Shown: in pieces, positions 50,072 to 62,446 of the stretch | Layout of the letters: each line of letters begins with the position of its first letter | Numbering within the stretch: position 1 is the first letter of the stretch | Source: Paulownia fortunei | Lineage: Eukaryota; Streptophyta; Magnoliopsida; Lamiales; Paulowniaceae | Direction of reading: 5' to 3' | NCBI GenBank assembly: GCA_019321725.1 | Contig: CM033113.1 | Location: 4,464,001 to 4,528,000, forward strand | Length of the DNA stretch: 64,000 bases | Translations under genes and position numbers: made by a program | The notes under the pieces: model-generated | Told to the model about the DNA's origin: nothing | What the model saw: only the letters and a program-made list of their open reading frames with translations | The model's database searches: none

Positions 50072-51110
50072 CTTTTATCATTTTATTTTTTTTGAAATAA
50101 ATGGATAATTACCTTGTCATAAAAAATATGTTGTAGTATATGATTTGCGGATTAATGTGAAAATTAGGGACTAAACCTAAATGTTGGGGACTATCAGTGT
50201 AATTTGCTTATTAAACTGCTTGGCTGATAAAAACGAAACGACTTGTTTCTTAATACTTTTCAACTTTTAATTTTAAAAAGTAAATTGATAATGCTATATA
50301 TTGTAATCTTTGGAATTTTATTTGTCTATATGATTCTTAAAAAGTCTCAATTTTAAAATTAATATTATTAGTCTATGACAGGGAATTTTACCGTGGAACG
50401 ATTAAATATATTAATATAATATGTATCAATCGATCAATTATCAATTACAAATTACAAATATGAGTAATCACAATTACTATTATAAAAATAAATTTGATAT
50501 AATTTAAATTCATTATCACAAAGTTTGAAAGCCTCAACTTTCTATTGGGTCCCATTGGCCAATTCTATCATATTAATAATTGTAGTTGTAGTTGTTGTGG
50601 ACTTTAATTTCCAAAAACCTCGTCCATTTCAATTTTGGTCGTGGGCAAGTCCATATATGCAAAACTGGTTGAGTAACAATTAGAAATGTGACGTGAGGGG
50701 ATTCCCAAGGATTTCCGTGCACTCAACTCTCAAGTCCTGGAATGCAATGTAACATCTTGCATGTGTTTTAGGAACGACTATTTTTAAATTTTTATTATTT
50801 TTAAAATTATTATTTTTTATTATTTTTAAAATTATTATTTTTTATTAATTTTTATATAAAAATAAAAAATTAAATTAATTATATTTTTATATAAATTACG
50901 TAGGTTTGAAAATAAAAATATATTTATTTTATTATGTTTTTTTGGTATAAAAAGACGTGATATATAAATAAATTTAAAAATAAAAGTAATATGTGTATTG
51001 AAATATTAGTAGATTTATAAATGAATTTTGAAAATAAAAATATATATTGATATTTCTGATAAAAATAAATAAATAAATATATATATATATATTATATATA
51101 TATATATATA
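50064..51110 (+). repeat. 1.05-kb direct tandem duplication, copy 1
   Basis: From TATTAAAACTTTTATC at 50064, repeated at 51111. The copies look identical by eye except for 26 extra bases in copy 1 near 50796-50845, itself a local duplication of TATTTTTAAAATTATTATTT. AT microsatellites mark both junctions. Confidence 0.9.
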
Positions 51111-52125
51111 TATTAAAACTTTTATCATTTTATTTTTTTTGAAATAAATGGATAATTACCTTGTCATAAAAAATATGTTGTAGTATATGATTTGCGGATT
51201 AATGTGAAAATTAGGGACTAAACCTAAATGTTGGGGACTATCAGTGTAATTTGCTTATTAAACTGCTTGGCTGATAAAAACGAAACGACTTGTTTCTTAA
51301 TACTTTTCAACTTTTAATTTTAAAAAGTAAATTGATAATGCTATATATTGTAATCTTTGGAATTTTATTTGTCTATATGATTCTTAAAAAGTCTCAATTT
51401 TAAAATTAATATTATTAGTCTATGACAGGGAATTTTACCGTGGAACGATTAAATATATTAATATAATATGTATCAATCGATCAATTATCAATTACAAATT
51501 ACAAATATGAGTAATCACAATTACTATTATAAAAATAAATTTGATATAATTTAAATTCATTATCACAAAGTTTGAAAGCCTCAACTTTCTATTGGGTCCC
51601 ATTGGCCAATTCTATCATATTAATAATTGTAGTTGTAGTTGTTGTGGACTTTAATTTCCAAAAACCTCGTCCATTTCAATTTTGGTCGTGGGCAAGTCCA
51701 TATATGCAAAACTGGTTGAGTAACAATTAGAAATGTGACGTGAGGGGATTCCCAAGGATTTCCGTGCACTCAACTCTCAAGTCCTGGAATGCAATGTAAC
51801 ATCTTGCATGTGTTTTAGGAACGACTATTTTTAAATTTTTATTATTTTTAAAATTATTATTTTTTATTAATTTTTATATAAAAATAAAAAATTAAATTAA
51901 TTATATTTTTATATAAATTACGTAGGTTTGAAAATAAAAATATATTTATTTTATTATGTTTTTTTGGTATAAAAAGACGTGATATATAAATAAATTTAAA
52001 AATAAAAGTAATATGTGTATTGAAATATTAGTAGATTTATAAATGAATTTTGAAAATAAAAATATATATTGATATTTCTGATAAAAATAAATAAATAAAT
52101 ATATATATATATATATATATTTCAT
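51111..52125 (+). repeat. 1.05-kb direct tandem duplication, copy 2
   Basis: Second copy of 50064-51110, ending in the (AT)n tract near 52100-52120. No coding content. The near-perfect match implies a very recent event or an assembly duplication at the AT repeats. Confidence 0.9.
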
Positions 52126-52577
52126 TTTCAAATAATAAAAAATGAAAAAATTCTTGTTAGAAATAAAATCAAACGGAATCCATAATACTCGTGTCTGGAA
52201 ATGGAACTGTAACATGTTGCATGTGTTTCAGGCACAATCTTTCTTTATCTTCTTCAACCTTTTTCACCGCTCATCCCAAAAACTCAATTTTCATGTCCAG
52301 AAACGGACTGTAACATCTTGCATCATGTGTATCAACTTTCAAGTACAATCTTTTTCTCTCTCTTCTTCAGCCAAAGACACAGCTAATCCGGAAAAAGCAA
52401 ACGTCAACTTTGATTGTCTTGGTCAATATCGGAATCATTGAACGTCTAAATGGTGTATAGCTATCAACCGCAACGCATCATGATTTTGACAGTATGTAAT
52501 TGCGTCAAATGGATTTAAATAGTTACTTGACATAAAACATCTCCCGATTATGAAAAAGACTATGAAAAGATTATAAC

Positions 52578-53955
52578 TATTAGCCAAGACAGAATTGTTC
52601 AATCATAAAAATTAATTTTCTATGATTCAAATATCCTATCATAGGATCTTTGATCACAATGCGTATTTAACCGAAATTGATTAATTGGTTAAGAAAAAGC
52701 TTAGAAAAATTACCTCAATAATGATTTTCTACAATAATCTTTGGTCTGATATTGAATGGTGCCCCCCTTCAAACCTCTAAGCCTTCTCTGGTGTTCTCTC
52801 AAAAACTTTTAAAACTGCACTCTTATTTCTGTGTGTGTGGGCACAATAATGAAACTTGAATATAAATCAATTTGGGAATCCTGGAGAAAATAGAATTCTT
52901 ATCTGATAAGAATTCAGGAATCTTTATCTGATAAGATCTTTTCCTATCCCAAATTTATGCAGTTTTAATAAATTACAACTCTTGTAATTTAACCAGTCCT
53001 TATACCGGAGCCACCAAAGGGAGCTGATCGGACCCAATTAGACTAAGCTCCAATAAATTAATTTTGACCCAATCAACTCATGATCGATCAAAATAATTTA
53101 TTAATCTTGTTTCATTCCACTAAAGAAACGAGACTGCACTCTTAATCTAATTGGAATTACTGAAGCTAATAATCAATTATATATATCCTCTGATTTATCG
53201 ATCTTACATGTTACCCCCGTCGATCAATTGGAAAAATTGGAATAGGATAAATTGACCAAAACGCCCCTTTTCCAATATTCATAAATGCTCAACTTTCAAC
53301 TTCTATCTGACAGTCCCATGTGATCACATCACACAATTAATTCAACAATCAATATTGAATTACTGAGCTCAGATTTTACTGTCTATAAGAAGAACTCGTG
53401 AGATCATGATCATACCTATAAAATAGGTGACGGATTCCATATTACGAATATATGTTCTCCGTTATTTCACTTTAATTCCCAAAATACCGAGATATTGACC
53501 ATCAATCTGATCTCACTCATTGGTACTTCAAGGAACTTCAAGTTAGTAATCGAAGTTTATTACTCGCTCAGGATTAAGGTGTCACGTACGACAATCAAGT
53601 GAAATTAAATCTGTGTGGTCAAATTACAATTTTAATTTTACGTGGTCCAATCCAATACATTGAAATGTATTTTCAATTTTATTACCAAGTCAAAGATAGA
53701 CTTCTATAAAATTGAAACGATCTTGTCAAAATAAATGTCCGCATTTATTTACCGATCGTGGACAATAATACTTTGGATTGAATTATAAATTGAATCTTTT
53801 TGTGTTTAACAACTTAAACACTCAATTTATAATATCAAGACAATCCATGGACAAATGCAAGCTCAAAATAATTATAAATAAATTAAAATAAATATTTTAT
53901 TTCAAAATATCATATTACATAATAATTTACTCAATGGGCATAATACTATCCAACA
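52578..53955 (-). repeat. 3' LTR of the copia element (left side)
   Basis: Plus-strand reading starts TATTAGCC (the partner starts TGTTAGCC, so one terminal base has mutated) and ends ATCCAACA. On the element's own strand it begins TGTTGGATAG right after the polypurine tract. Confidence 0.95.
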
Positions 53956-53972
53956 ATATCTCCCACTTGCCC
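53956..53972 (-). other. Polypurine tract of the copia element
   Basis: Minus-strand GGGCAAGTGGGAGATAT directly before the 3' LTR. This is the usual primer for plus-strand DNA synthesis in plant copia elements. It abuts the end of the RNase H coding frame. Confidence 0.8.
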
Positions 53973-54552
53973 TAGAGTAAATGAGACATGTCTAGTATGC
54001 TCATACATTCAATATGCCCCTCAAAACTCTTAACTAGTAAGCTCTTAGTAAAGGGATCAGCAAGATTTTCTGCAGATGCAATCTTACACACTGTCACATC
54101 TCCTCGTTGAACGATATCCTTAACAAGGTGATACTTTCGTTCAATGTGTTTTCCACGTTGATGGTTTCTGGGCTCTTTTGCATTTGCCACTGCTCCACTG
54201 TTGTCACAGTGTAAAGTTATGGCCTGTGATGCAGAAGGAACCACCTCAAGGCTCAGCAGAAACTTCCTCAACCACACGGCTTCTTTAGCTGCTTCACAAG
54301 CCGCCACATATTCTGCCTCCATTGTGGAATCAGCAATACAAGATTGCTTGATACTCCTCCAAACAACGGCACCACCACCCAATGTGAACACTGACCTTGA
54401 TGTGGACTTACGAGAGTCCCTATCAGCCTGAAAATCAGAATCAGTATAGCCCACAGCCACCAATTCTGGAGCTGAATAAACTAGCATATATCCTCTAGTT
54501 CTCCGAAGATACTTGAGTATATGCTTTACAGCAGTCCAGTGCTCTGGGCCCG
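53972..54552 (-). pseudogene. Copia RNase H region, out of frame with pol
   Basis: C-terminal part of the polyprotein: VGYTDSDFQADRDSRKSTS, then SCIADSTMEAEYVAACEAAKE, HCDNSGA and the end ENLADPFTK. These are the standard copia RNase H motifs with the Asp/Glu active-site residues present. It is separated from the reverse transcriptase by a one-base shift at about 54546-54553, in a GGGCCC run. Confidence 0.9.
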
Positions 54553-57500
54553 GTTTGACTGATATCTACTGACAATCCCAACAGCATAACAAATATCTAG
54601 TCGGGTACACAGCATAGCATACATGAGGCTTCCTACAGCCGAGGCATAAGGAACTTGCTTCATGTATTCCACCTCACTAGGAGTCTTAGGACAGTGCTCC
54701 CGTGACAGGTGAATTCCATGTCTGAAAGGCATTTGACCTTTCTTAGAATTTTGCATAGCAAACCTCACCAGTATCTTGTCAATATATGAAGCTTGCGATA
54801 GAGCAATCTGTCTGTTCTTCCTATCCCGAAGGATATGGATTCCTAGAACATAGTTTGCTTCTCCCAAGTCCTTCATATCAAAATGTTGTGCCAACCAGTG
54901 TTTTGCTGATGTTAACACTCCTACATTATTTCCAATAAGTAGGATGTCATCCACATACAGCACGAGAAAAGTCACCTTGTCGTTTATAATTTTCTTATAA
55001 ACACAAGGCTCATCAGGGTTCTGATCAAAACCATAACTCTTTATAGCTTGATCAAACCTGATATTCCAAGATCTAGACGCCTGTTTAAGTCCATAAATGG
55101 ACCTATTCAGTTTGCATATTTTATGCTCTTGACCCTTTTTGATAAAACCATCTGGTTGCATCATATAGATGTTCTCGTCAAGATTTCCATTAAGGAAAGT
55201 TGTCTTGACATCCATTTGCCACACCTCATAATCAAAATGAGCTGCAATGGATAAGAGAATCCGAATAGACTTTAGCATAGCCACAGGCGAGAAGGTTTCT
55301 TCATAGTCGATTCCTTGTCGCTGGGTAAAACCCTTAGCGACCAATCTAGCTTTAAAGGTCTCTACCTTTCCGTCTACTCCTCTCTTTCTCTTGTAGATCC
55401 ATTTACACCCTATGGGTTTTACTCCATTAGGCATATCTACAAGATTCCAGACAGAGTTAGTGTACATGGATTTCATTTCTGAATCCATAGCACTCCTCCA
55501 ATGGTCAGCGTCTACATCCTCCATAGCTTCTCTATACGAGGTAGGATCTTCCTCTTGTTCAGTGGAGACTGCCTCGAAAGACTCTCCATAGAGCAAGTAT
55601 CTAGAAGGTGGTCGAACGACTCTCCCACTACGTCGAAGCGGTGGAGGCTCCTGGATAACTGGAATCGATTGTTGTTCTCCCACTATCTCTTGTGCCTCAT
55701 GTCCCTCATTCTCAGATTCAGTACCTGGAGGTGACCGAACAATAGGGACATGATCTCCTCCCATCTCAGATACTGGTAAACCAGTGGACACAATAGGAGG
55801 AACCTCCATATGTCTCCCACTGGGTCCAGAAACTGACGGTGGTAGAAACATGAATTCAAACTGAGTAGGTTCAATGCGGATCTCTGGAATGGATGATCTA
55901 GGAATATTTTCCTTCATCTCTTCCAAAAGAACCTTACTCTTGGATTCATGTTCTTCTATATATCTGTCCTCTAAGAAGGTTGCATTTGTACTCACAAATA
56001 CCTTCTTGTCCTGAGGACTATAGAAGTAATATCCTCTTGTTCCCTTAGGATATCCTACAAAGATGCATACCTCTGATCTTGATTCCATCTTTTCCATCTT
56101 ACCCTTAAGCACATGTGCAGGACATCCCCATACCCGGATATGTCTTAGATTGGGCTTACGCCCATTCCACAACTCCAGGGGTGTCTTAGGGATAGACTTA
56201 GAAGGAACCATATTCAATAAGTATACCGCAGTCTGTATAGCATATCCCCAAAAGGATGTAGAGAGAGTGGAAAAGCCAAGCATGCATCTGGCCATGTCTA
56301 ACAAGGTCCTATTTCTCCTCTCTGAGACACCATTCTGTTGGGGAGTACCTGGTGCACTCAGTTGGGATACAATCCCATTTTCTAACAAGTATGTTCTAAA
56401 GTCGTTAGATAGATACTCTCCACCTCGATCTGATCGAAGTGTTTTAATGTTCTTACCTAATTGCTTCTCCGCTTCATTTCTGAATTCCTTGAACTTTTCA
56501 AGGGCCTCAGATTTGCGAACCATTAGGTAAACATAACCGTATCGAGAGTAATCATCAGTGAAGGTGATGAAATACTCATATCCACCTCTAGCTTGGACAC
56601 TAATTGGTCCACATACGTCAGAATGCACTAATTCCAAGACTTCTTTCGCCCTAAGTCCCTTAGAAGTAAAGGGTCTCTTAGTCATTTTACCTTCCAAACA
56701 GGACTCACATACAGGCAGGGATTCCACCTCTAAATCACTTAAAGGGCCATCCCTTACTAGCATCTGAATCCTATTTAGGTTAATATGACCAAGTCTTAGG
56801 TGCCATAAAAAAGTCTTATTAGTGGGAGACAACTTGATGCGCTTGTTAGATGTAGTGTGATACAATAAGCTGTCAATAGGTTTTAAGACATACAAATCAT
56901 TATTCAAATATCCCTTACAGATAAGAGCTTTATTCAAGAAAATATCAACTGCCATTGATGAAAAATGGACATAATATCCTTGTCTAAACAATAAAGCAAC
57001 AGAAATCAAATTTCTAGTAATATTTGGGACATAATAACAATTTCTTAAAACCAAATGTTTCTTATCTCTAAAATAAAGATAAACAATTCCAACAGCTCTT
57101 GCAGACACCACTGCTCCTGTGCCAACTCTGAGAGTATGTTCCCCTTCATTGAGCTCCCTGGTTACTTGGAACCCCTGCAATGTATTGCAAATATGATTAG
57201 TGGCTCCAGAATCTACTATCCAAGTATCAGTAGAATCAACCACTAAACATGACTCAATAAAAGATAACTCACCATTACCTTGCTTTTTTGAAGCTAGGTA
57301 TTCCGGGCAATTCCTCTTCCAATGACCCTTCTGTCCACAATAAAAGCACTTCCCCTTGGGCTTGCCATCCGACTTTGCCTTTTTCGCCTGTTGCTGTGGA
57401 CCCTTCTTGTTGGACTTCTTCCTCTTGTTACCTCCTTTGCCTTTCGGCTTGGAAGAGGATGGTCCAGTAGAAGTAACAGCAAGTGCATCACCACCTCTGG

Positions 57501-57660
57501 TCTTAAGAACATTTTCAGCATTTTGGAGCTCCTTCATCAACTCGGTCAGGGACATGTTCAGCTTGTTCATGTTATAGTTAACCTTGAACTGTGAGAACAT
57601 CTCATGAAGAGTCTCCAAAGCCATGTCAACCTGTGTCTCCGATTTGATCTCAGCCCCCAA
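54526..57660 (-). pseudogene. Copia gag C-terminus, protease, integrase, reverse transcriptase
   Basis: Open for 1044 codons. In order: gag C-terminus, zinc knuckle CFYCGQKGHWKRNC (about 104-117), aspartic protease DSGATNH (about 150), GAG-pre-integrase HLRLGH (about 286), integrase core (TDDYSR, RSDRGGEY, QNGVSERRN; about 340-470), and copia reverse transcriptase (about 745-985) with YVDD. The catalytic signatures are intact. It is cut off from the gag start by a shift at about 57650-57661 and from RNase H by the shift near 54550. The lineage (Tork-like or other) needs a tree. Confidence 0.93.
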
Positions 57661-58094
57661 ACCTCAGCCACGTTAAACTGAGCGATCAATGCAAGCATAT
57701 GATCTCTCACGGGCGTCCCAGGTTTCATGCGCATGTTCATAATAGACCTAATAGCTGCCTGGCGGGCCTGGCGTCCTTGGTGCTCGAACATTTCCCGAAG
57801 GCTCTCCATGACATCACTAGCAGTTTCCATATTCTGATGTTTCTGTTGCAACACATTTGAGATAGATCCCAAAATGTAGCAGCGGGCCATCTCATCAGAA
57901 TGGATCCACTTGTCATAGGCTGCCTTCTGTTCAGCCGTACACTCCACAGTAGGTATAGCGGGACAGGGTTCAGTTAGCACAAACTTATGCTTCTCCGCAG
58001 TGAGAACAATCATCAAATTATGTTTCCAATCAATATAATTTTCTCCAACCAGTTGATTTTTAGCTAAAATCATGGACAGTGAATTTCCAGACAT
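57655..58094 (-). pseudogene. Copia gag N-terminal region
   Basis: Starts with ATG at 58094 and shows the Ty1-copia gag pattern (N-terminal YIDWKHNLM, later AYDKW and ARCYILGS), the capsid part that packages element RNA. After FNVAEV near 57660 the frame breaks at a CCCCC/AAA run, and the gag continuation is found in the next frame. Confidence 0.9.
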
Positions 58095-59879
58095 TTTTCT
58101 GAAATAAAAATATTAAAATGAGCTATGCATGTAACAAATAAACTTTATATATATAATGCAAAAAAAATTGCATGAGTAAACCCAAAACTACTGCTATATA
58201 GCGATTACCTAAAACCCCAAAATCTTAAACATATCTCTCTTTAGGAGAAATAAATGTGATTTATGGCTAGGCTGGGACCCTCCCACTAAATTCAATATAT
58301 CTAGCATCTCATGCAATATTAATTTAGTATCGCATAATTTCGGCCATCATTGACATCATTTGAATATTCTATAGGAAATCCCCATGATGTTTCTGATTTA
58401 AGTGTATAACCCTATATTGATAATTTTTTAGTACCTAATTAATTACGTTACCTATAGGGTAAACGTGATTAATTAACACTTAAAATTTATCACCACATTG
58501 GACCCAATCTAGTAACCGAAACAGTGCAACCCTCCTATAGGGAGACCAAATAAATTGACACAAGGTATACACAATTCTTACTAATGGGCTAATAGGGAAG
58601 ACCATGGGCTCACTAATATAGTGCACCCTCACACACTTAATATTTTCAATCATTTGAGTTTTTATTCATTAATGATATCCTAACCAATTTTAACTTTTAA
58701 AATGGTTCAATCATTAATCATAATATTTAATTTTCTAATCTAATTAAAATTAGAAAAGAAAATAAATATTAAAAAAATATGCATGACAGTATAGTACCTA
58801 GAGCGGTGTAAATTTAATCTACATGACATGTTACATGAATGACATTTAATTCACAAAATAATTAAAGCAATAAAATAATAATTAATAAACAAGAACAAAT
58901 TTATGGCCCATCTTAAACACAAATTACAAATAAATTAAAGATCTAGTTGGACCACAAGCCGGCCCAACTCTTCAATTTCCATTTGTAAGATTCAGCCATT
59001 ATCCAAATCAGAAGTCCAGCCTATTATCCAAATCAGAAGTCCAGCCCATTATCCAAATCAAAAATCCAGCCCATTATCCAAATCAAAAATCTGACCCGGG
59101 TTCAGGAAATCCGACCCATGCACAGGAAAACCGACCTGTGCACAGGAAAACCGACCCGTTTCTGATTTTTCTCCTTTTTTTTTTGAATTTTGAATCGGAC
59201 CCCATTTATCAGCAGCCATCGCCGGATTTCTCTCGCCGCTGCCATCGCCAGTTTTCTCCAGCCGCCATCGACGCACACATCGGAGCCGAGGCGAGGACGT
59301 GCAGCGACTGGCACCATCTCTGCCCGTCGCCTGAATCAGCGGCCAGCAACTCGCCGTCGCGAAGATGAAGCTGCCGCCGTTGCTTCCAGATCCAGGCGCT
59401 CCGTCCGCCGTGGTCGTCGACAGATGCAGCAACGCGGGCGCTGCTTTGATGTTTACCGTCTCCTCCGCGTGAAGCACGTCCAGAAACTTCCTTTGCCGTC
59501 GATCGCGGCCAACAGCGTCTTCTTCACCAAACTTTTCTTCAATTGCATCCAAGTCCTCCGAATTTTGGAGAAGATGCAGTTAAGTCTTCATCTTTTAATT
59601 GCAAGGAAGTCCTCCGAATTTTGGATTTACAACAAAAATTATAATTTTCTATTGCAATAAATCGAATCAAAAGGGAAATTATGGAATCGTAATCCACCCC
59701 TTTTGTTACAAGACTCGAAAATACAATTACATCTCCAAAAAAAATCTAAGGCCATAAATTGTTCAAAATTAAAACTCATTCAATCAAACAATTAAAATTA
59801 TATAATTCTAACACCGCTCAACTAACACATGCATAAACAAATTAATCAATTTGAAATACGCAAAGTAATATCAAAACGG
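58095..59879 (-). other. Long leader of the copia element
   Basis: About 1.8 kb between the primer-binding site and the gag start, unusually long for a copia leader. It has two tandem-repeat blocks (58998-59160) and a GC-rich stretch at about 59180-59530. The latter carries a minus-strand open frame (59058-59552, 164 codons, starting MDAIEEKFGEE) that I do not recognise. The contrast in base composition suggests either a leader-specific region or captured host sequence. Confidence 0.6.
58998..59097. repeat. Tandem repeat, four units of 25 bases
   Basis: ATTATCCAAATCAGAAGTCC-type units start at 58998, 59023, 59048 and 59073. A second block of about 20-base units (CACAGGAAAACCGACC) follows at 59103-59158. 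Both lie in the copia leader. Confidence 0.9.
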
Positions 59880-59891
59880 GCTCTGATACCA
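59880..59891 (-). other. Primer-binding site of the copia element
   Basis: Minus-strand TGGTATCAGAGC, complementary to the 3' end of initiator tRNA-Met as in most plant copia elements, two bases inside the 5' LTR. It fixes the element's orientation. Confidence 0.92.
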
Positions 59892-59893
59892 TA

Positions 59894-61272
59894 TGTTAGC
59901 CAAGGACAGGATTGTTCAATCATAAAAATTAATTTTCTATGATTCAAACATCCTGCCATAGGATCTTTGATCACAATGCGTATTTAACCGAAACTGATTA
60001 ATTGGTTAAGAAAAAGTTTAGAAAGATTACCTCAATAATGATTTCTACAATAATCTTTCGTCTGATATTGAATGGTGCCACCCTTCAAACCTCTAAGCCT
60101 TCTCTGGTGTTCTCTCAAGAACTTTTAAAACTGCATTCTTATTTCTGTGTGTGTGGGCACAATAATGAAACTTGAATATAAATCAATTTGGGAATCCTGA
60201 AGAAAATAGAATTCTTATCTGATAAGAATTCAGGAATCTTTATCTGATAAGATCTTTTCCTATCCCAAATTTATGCATTTTAATAAATTACAACTCTTGC
60301 AATTTAACCAGTCCTTATACCGGAGCCACCAAAGGGAGCTGATCGGACCCAATTAGACTAAGCTCCAATAAATTAATTTTGACCCAATCAACTCATGATC
60401 GATCAAAATAATTTATTAATCTTGTTTCATTCCACTAAAGAAACGAGACTGCACTCTTAATCTAATTGGAATTACTGAAGCTAATAATCAATTATATATA
60501 TCCTCTGATTTATCGATCTTACATGTTACCCCCGTCGATCAATTGAAAAAATTGGAATAGGATAAATTGACCAAAACGCCCCTTTTCCAATATTCATAAA
60601 TGCTCAACTTTCAACTTTTATCTGACAGTCCCATGTGATCACATCACACAATTAATTCAACAATCAATGTTGAATTACTGAGCTCAGATTTTACTGTCTA
60701 TAAGAAGAACTCGTGAGATCATGATCATACCTATAAAATAGGTGACGGATTCCATATTACGAATATATGTTCTCCGTTATTTCACTTTAATTCCCAAAAT
60801 ACCGAGATATTGACCATCAATCTGATCTCACTCATTGGTACTTCAAGGAACTTCAAGTTAGTAATCGAAGTTCATTACTCGCTCAGGATTAAGGTGTCAC
60901 GTACGACAATCAAGTGAAATTAAATCTGTGTGGTCAAATTATAATTTCAATTTCACGTAGTCCAATCCAATACATTGAAATGTATTTTCAATTTTATTAC
61001 CAAGTCAAAGATAGACTTCTATAAAATTGAAACGATCTTGTCAAAATAAATTGTCCGCATTTATTTACCGATCGTGGACAATAATACTTTGGATTGAATT
61101 ATAAATTGAATCTTTTTGTGTTTAACAACTTAAACACTCAATTTATAATATCAAGACAATCCATGGACAAATGCAAGCTCAAAATAATTTATAAATAAAT
61201 TAAAATAAATATTTTATTTCAAAATGTCATATTACATAATAATTTACTCAATGTGCATAATACTATCCAACA
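59894..61272 (-). repeat. 5' LTR of the copia element (right side)
   Basis: Plus-strand reading starts TGTTAGCC and ends ATCCAACA, collinear with 52578-53955. It should hold the element's promoter on the minus strand. Confidence 0.95.
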
Positions 61273-61277
61273 ATAAC

Positions 61278-62446
61278 AACATTGGGAAAAATCAAATTTC
61301 CGTTCATACTTATTTGGTCAAAATGATTTTTGAAGAAGGCATTTTTAACGTATAGTTTGGGCCTCAATTACCTAATGATTCAAATGCCCCACATGATCTA
61401 GTCTTGAGACCATCCACAAAAATAATTACATTTTTTATTTTGTTTTAGTGGTGAATTTTACTCAATCATGTAAGATTTGTAATAATGTTGTTAAACAGAT
61501 AATTCTATATATCAAGTTTCGGTTTGATTTTATCCATAAAAAAAGAATTTAATAAATTTTAACAATAACTTAAGTAAGACTTGCACAATACAACATTAAA
61601 CATTTTTCATTTTCTTATGAAGAGACAAATAATTTCACAATCACCCAATAGACCAAAATATAAGTTTCATTTATGCTAAAAAACTTACACATTGGAGAAT
61701 AAACACAGTGCAAGTAACTAAATAAATAATTATTGAAGTTCATCAAAAAAGAAAAGGCTAAGATCGAAGAAATTGAGTTTACCGTTGTTGTCCAATAATT
61801 ATTTATTGGCAATTCTAGTTTTAAAATGCATACATTTTTTTTTATTTTTTATTTATAGAGGTGCAATAATGCTAGTTTATACTATAAGTACACACTTATT
61901 TATAATATAAACAATTGGGTAACAGCAGATGTAAGTGAGAAAAAGGAGTACATTAAAAGTTAAACGAAAAGAAGAAAAAAATTCCAATATGGAAGGGTAA
62001 AATGACCTTTTGAACACCTAGACAATTCAATTAACAAAGTTAGTGGGAAGTTTGATGCTTTTGAGGTCTTGAGGAGGTGATTGAAATTTGCCCAAAGTTA
62101 AGAGGCTAAATGCAAATCTCGCCTAAAATTTGTAAAGTCTATTTTGATGGCTCGTTTCTGAAACTCAATTGCTTTTGTCAACACTGGGCTCAACCTCCTT
62201 TCAACTTTTATTACCGGAACCATGTTAAGATAACTGTGTTAAACTTTATGTTTTTTGGCCTTTTTGTCGTTAACGATTTCCAATTCCATGAGAAAATTCA
62301 GCAACTTTTCATTGAAATTAATCCACCTGTTGCTCAAGGATGGTAATTTTCTTAGCTCCATATAGAGCTTTCTACAGTAGTACGAGTTCTGGTGGTGCCT
62401 ATTCTCACGCCTCATAATCTGATTCTCACAGGTAAGAATCTTGCAC
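61278..62446. other. Spacer upstream of G6
   Basis: The first about 30 bases continue unit B; the rest is unique and AT-rich. I searched it for remnants of a B-lectin or S-locus coding region that should precede G6 and saw none. The G6 promoter should be here. Confidence 0.5.

Larger units (their letters stand above)
47423..52577. other. Spacer between G5 and the copia element
   Basis: 3' flank of G5, matching that of G4 in patches, with several AT microsatellites (about 48839-48877, 50031-50066, 51079-51115, 52100-52120). No gene was found. Frames such as 48742-48975 and 51946-52441 read through simple repeats. Confidence 0.5.
52578..61272 (-). mobile_element. Full-length Ty1/copia LTR retrotransposon
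   Basis: 8.7 kb, transcribed on the minus strand. It has two LTRs of about 1.38 kb, primer-binding site, leader, gag, protease, integrase, reverse transcriptase, RNase H and polypurine tract, in copia order (integrase before reverse transcriptase). Target-site duplication ATAAC at 52573-52577 and 61273-61277. The paralogous site near G4 (38604-38619) is empty, with one ATAAC, so insertion followed duplication B. By eye the LTRs differ at roughly 30 places, so the insertion is fairly recent. Two one-base frame breaks interrupt gag-pol. Confidence 0.97.

Noticed and set aside
59190..59660. Plus-strand frame of 156 codons inside the copia leader
   Set aside because: Opposite to element transcription, arginine/serine-rich because of GC skew, no recognised domain.
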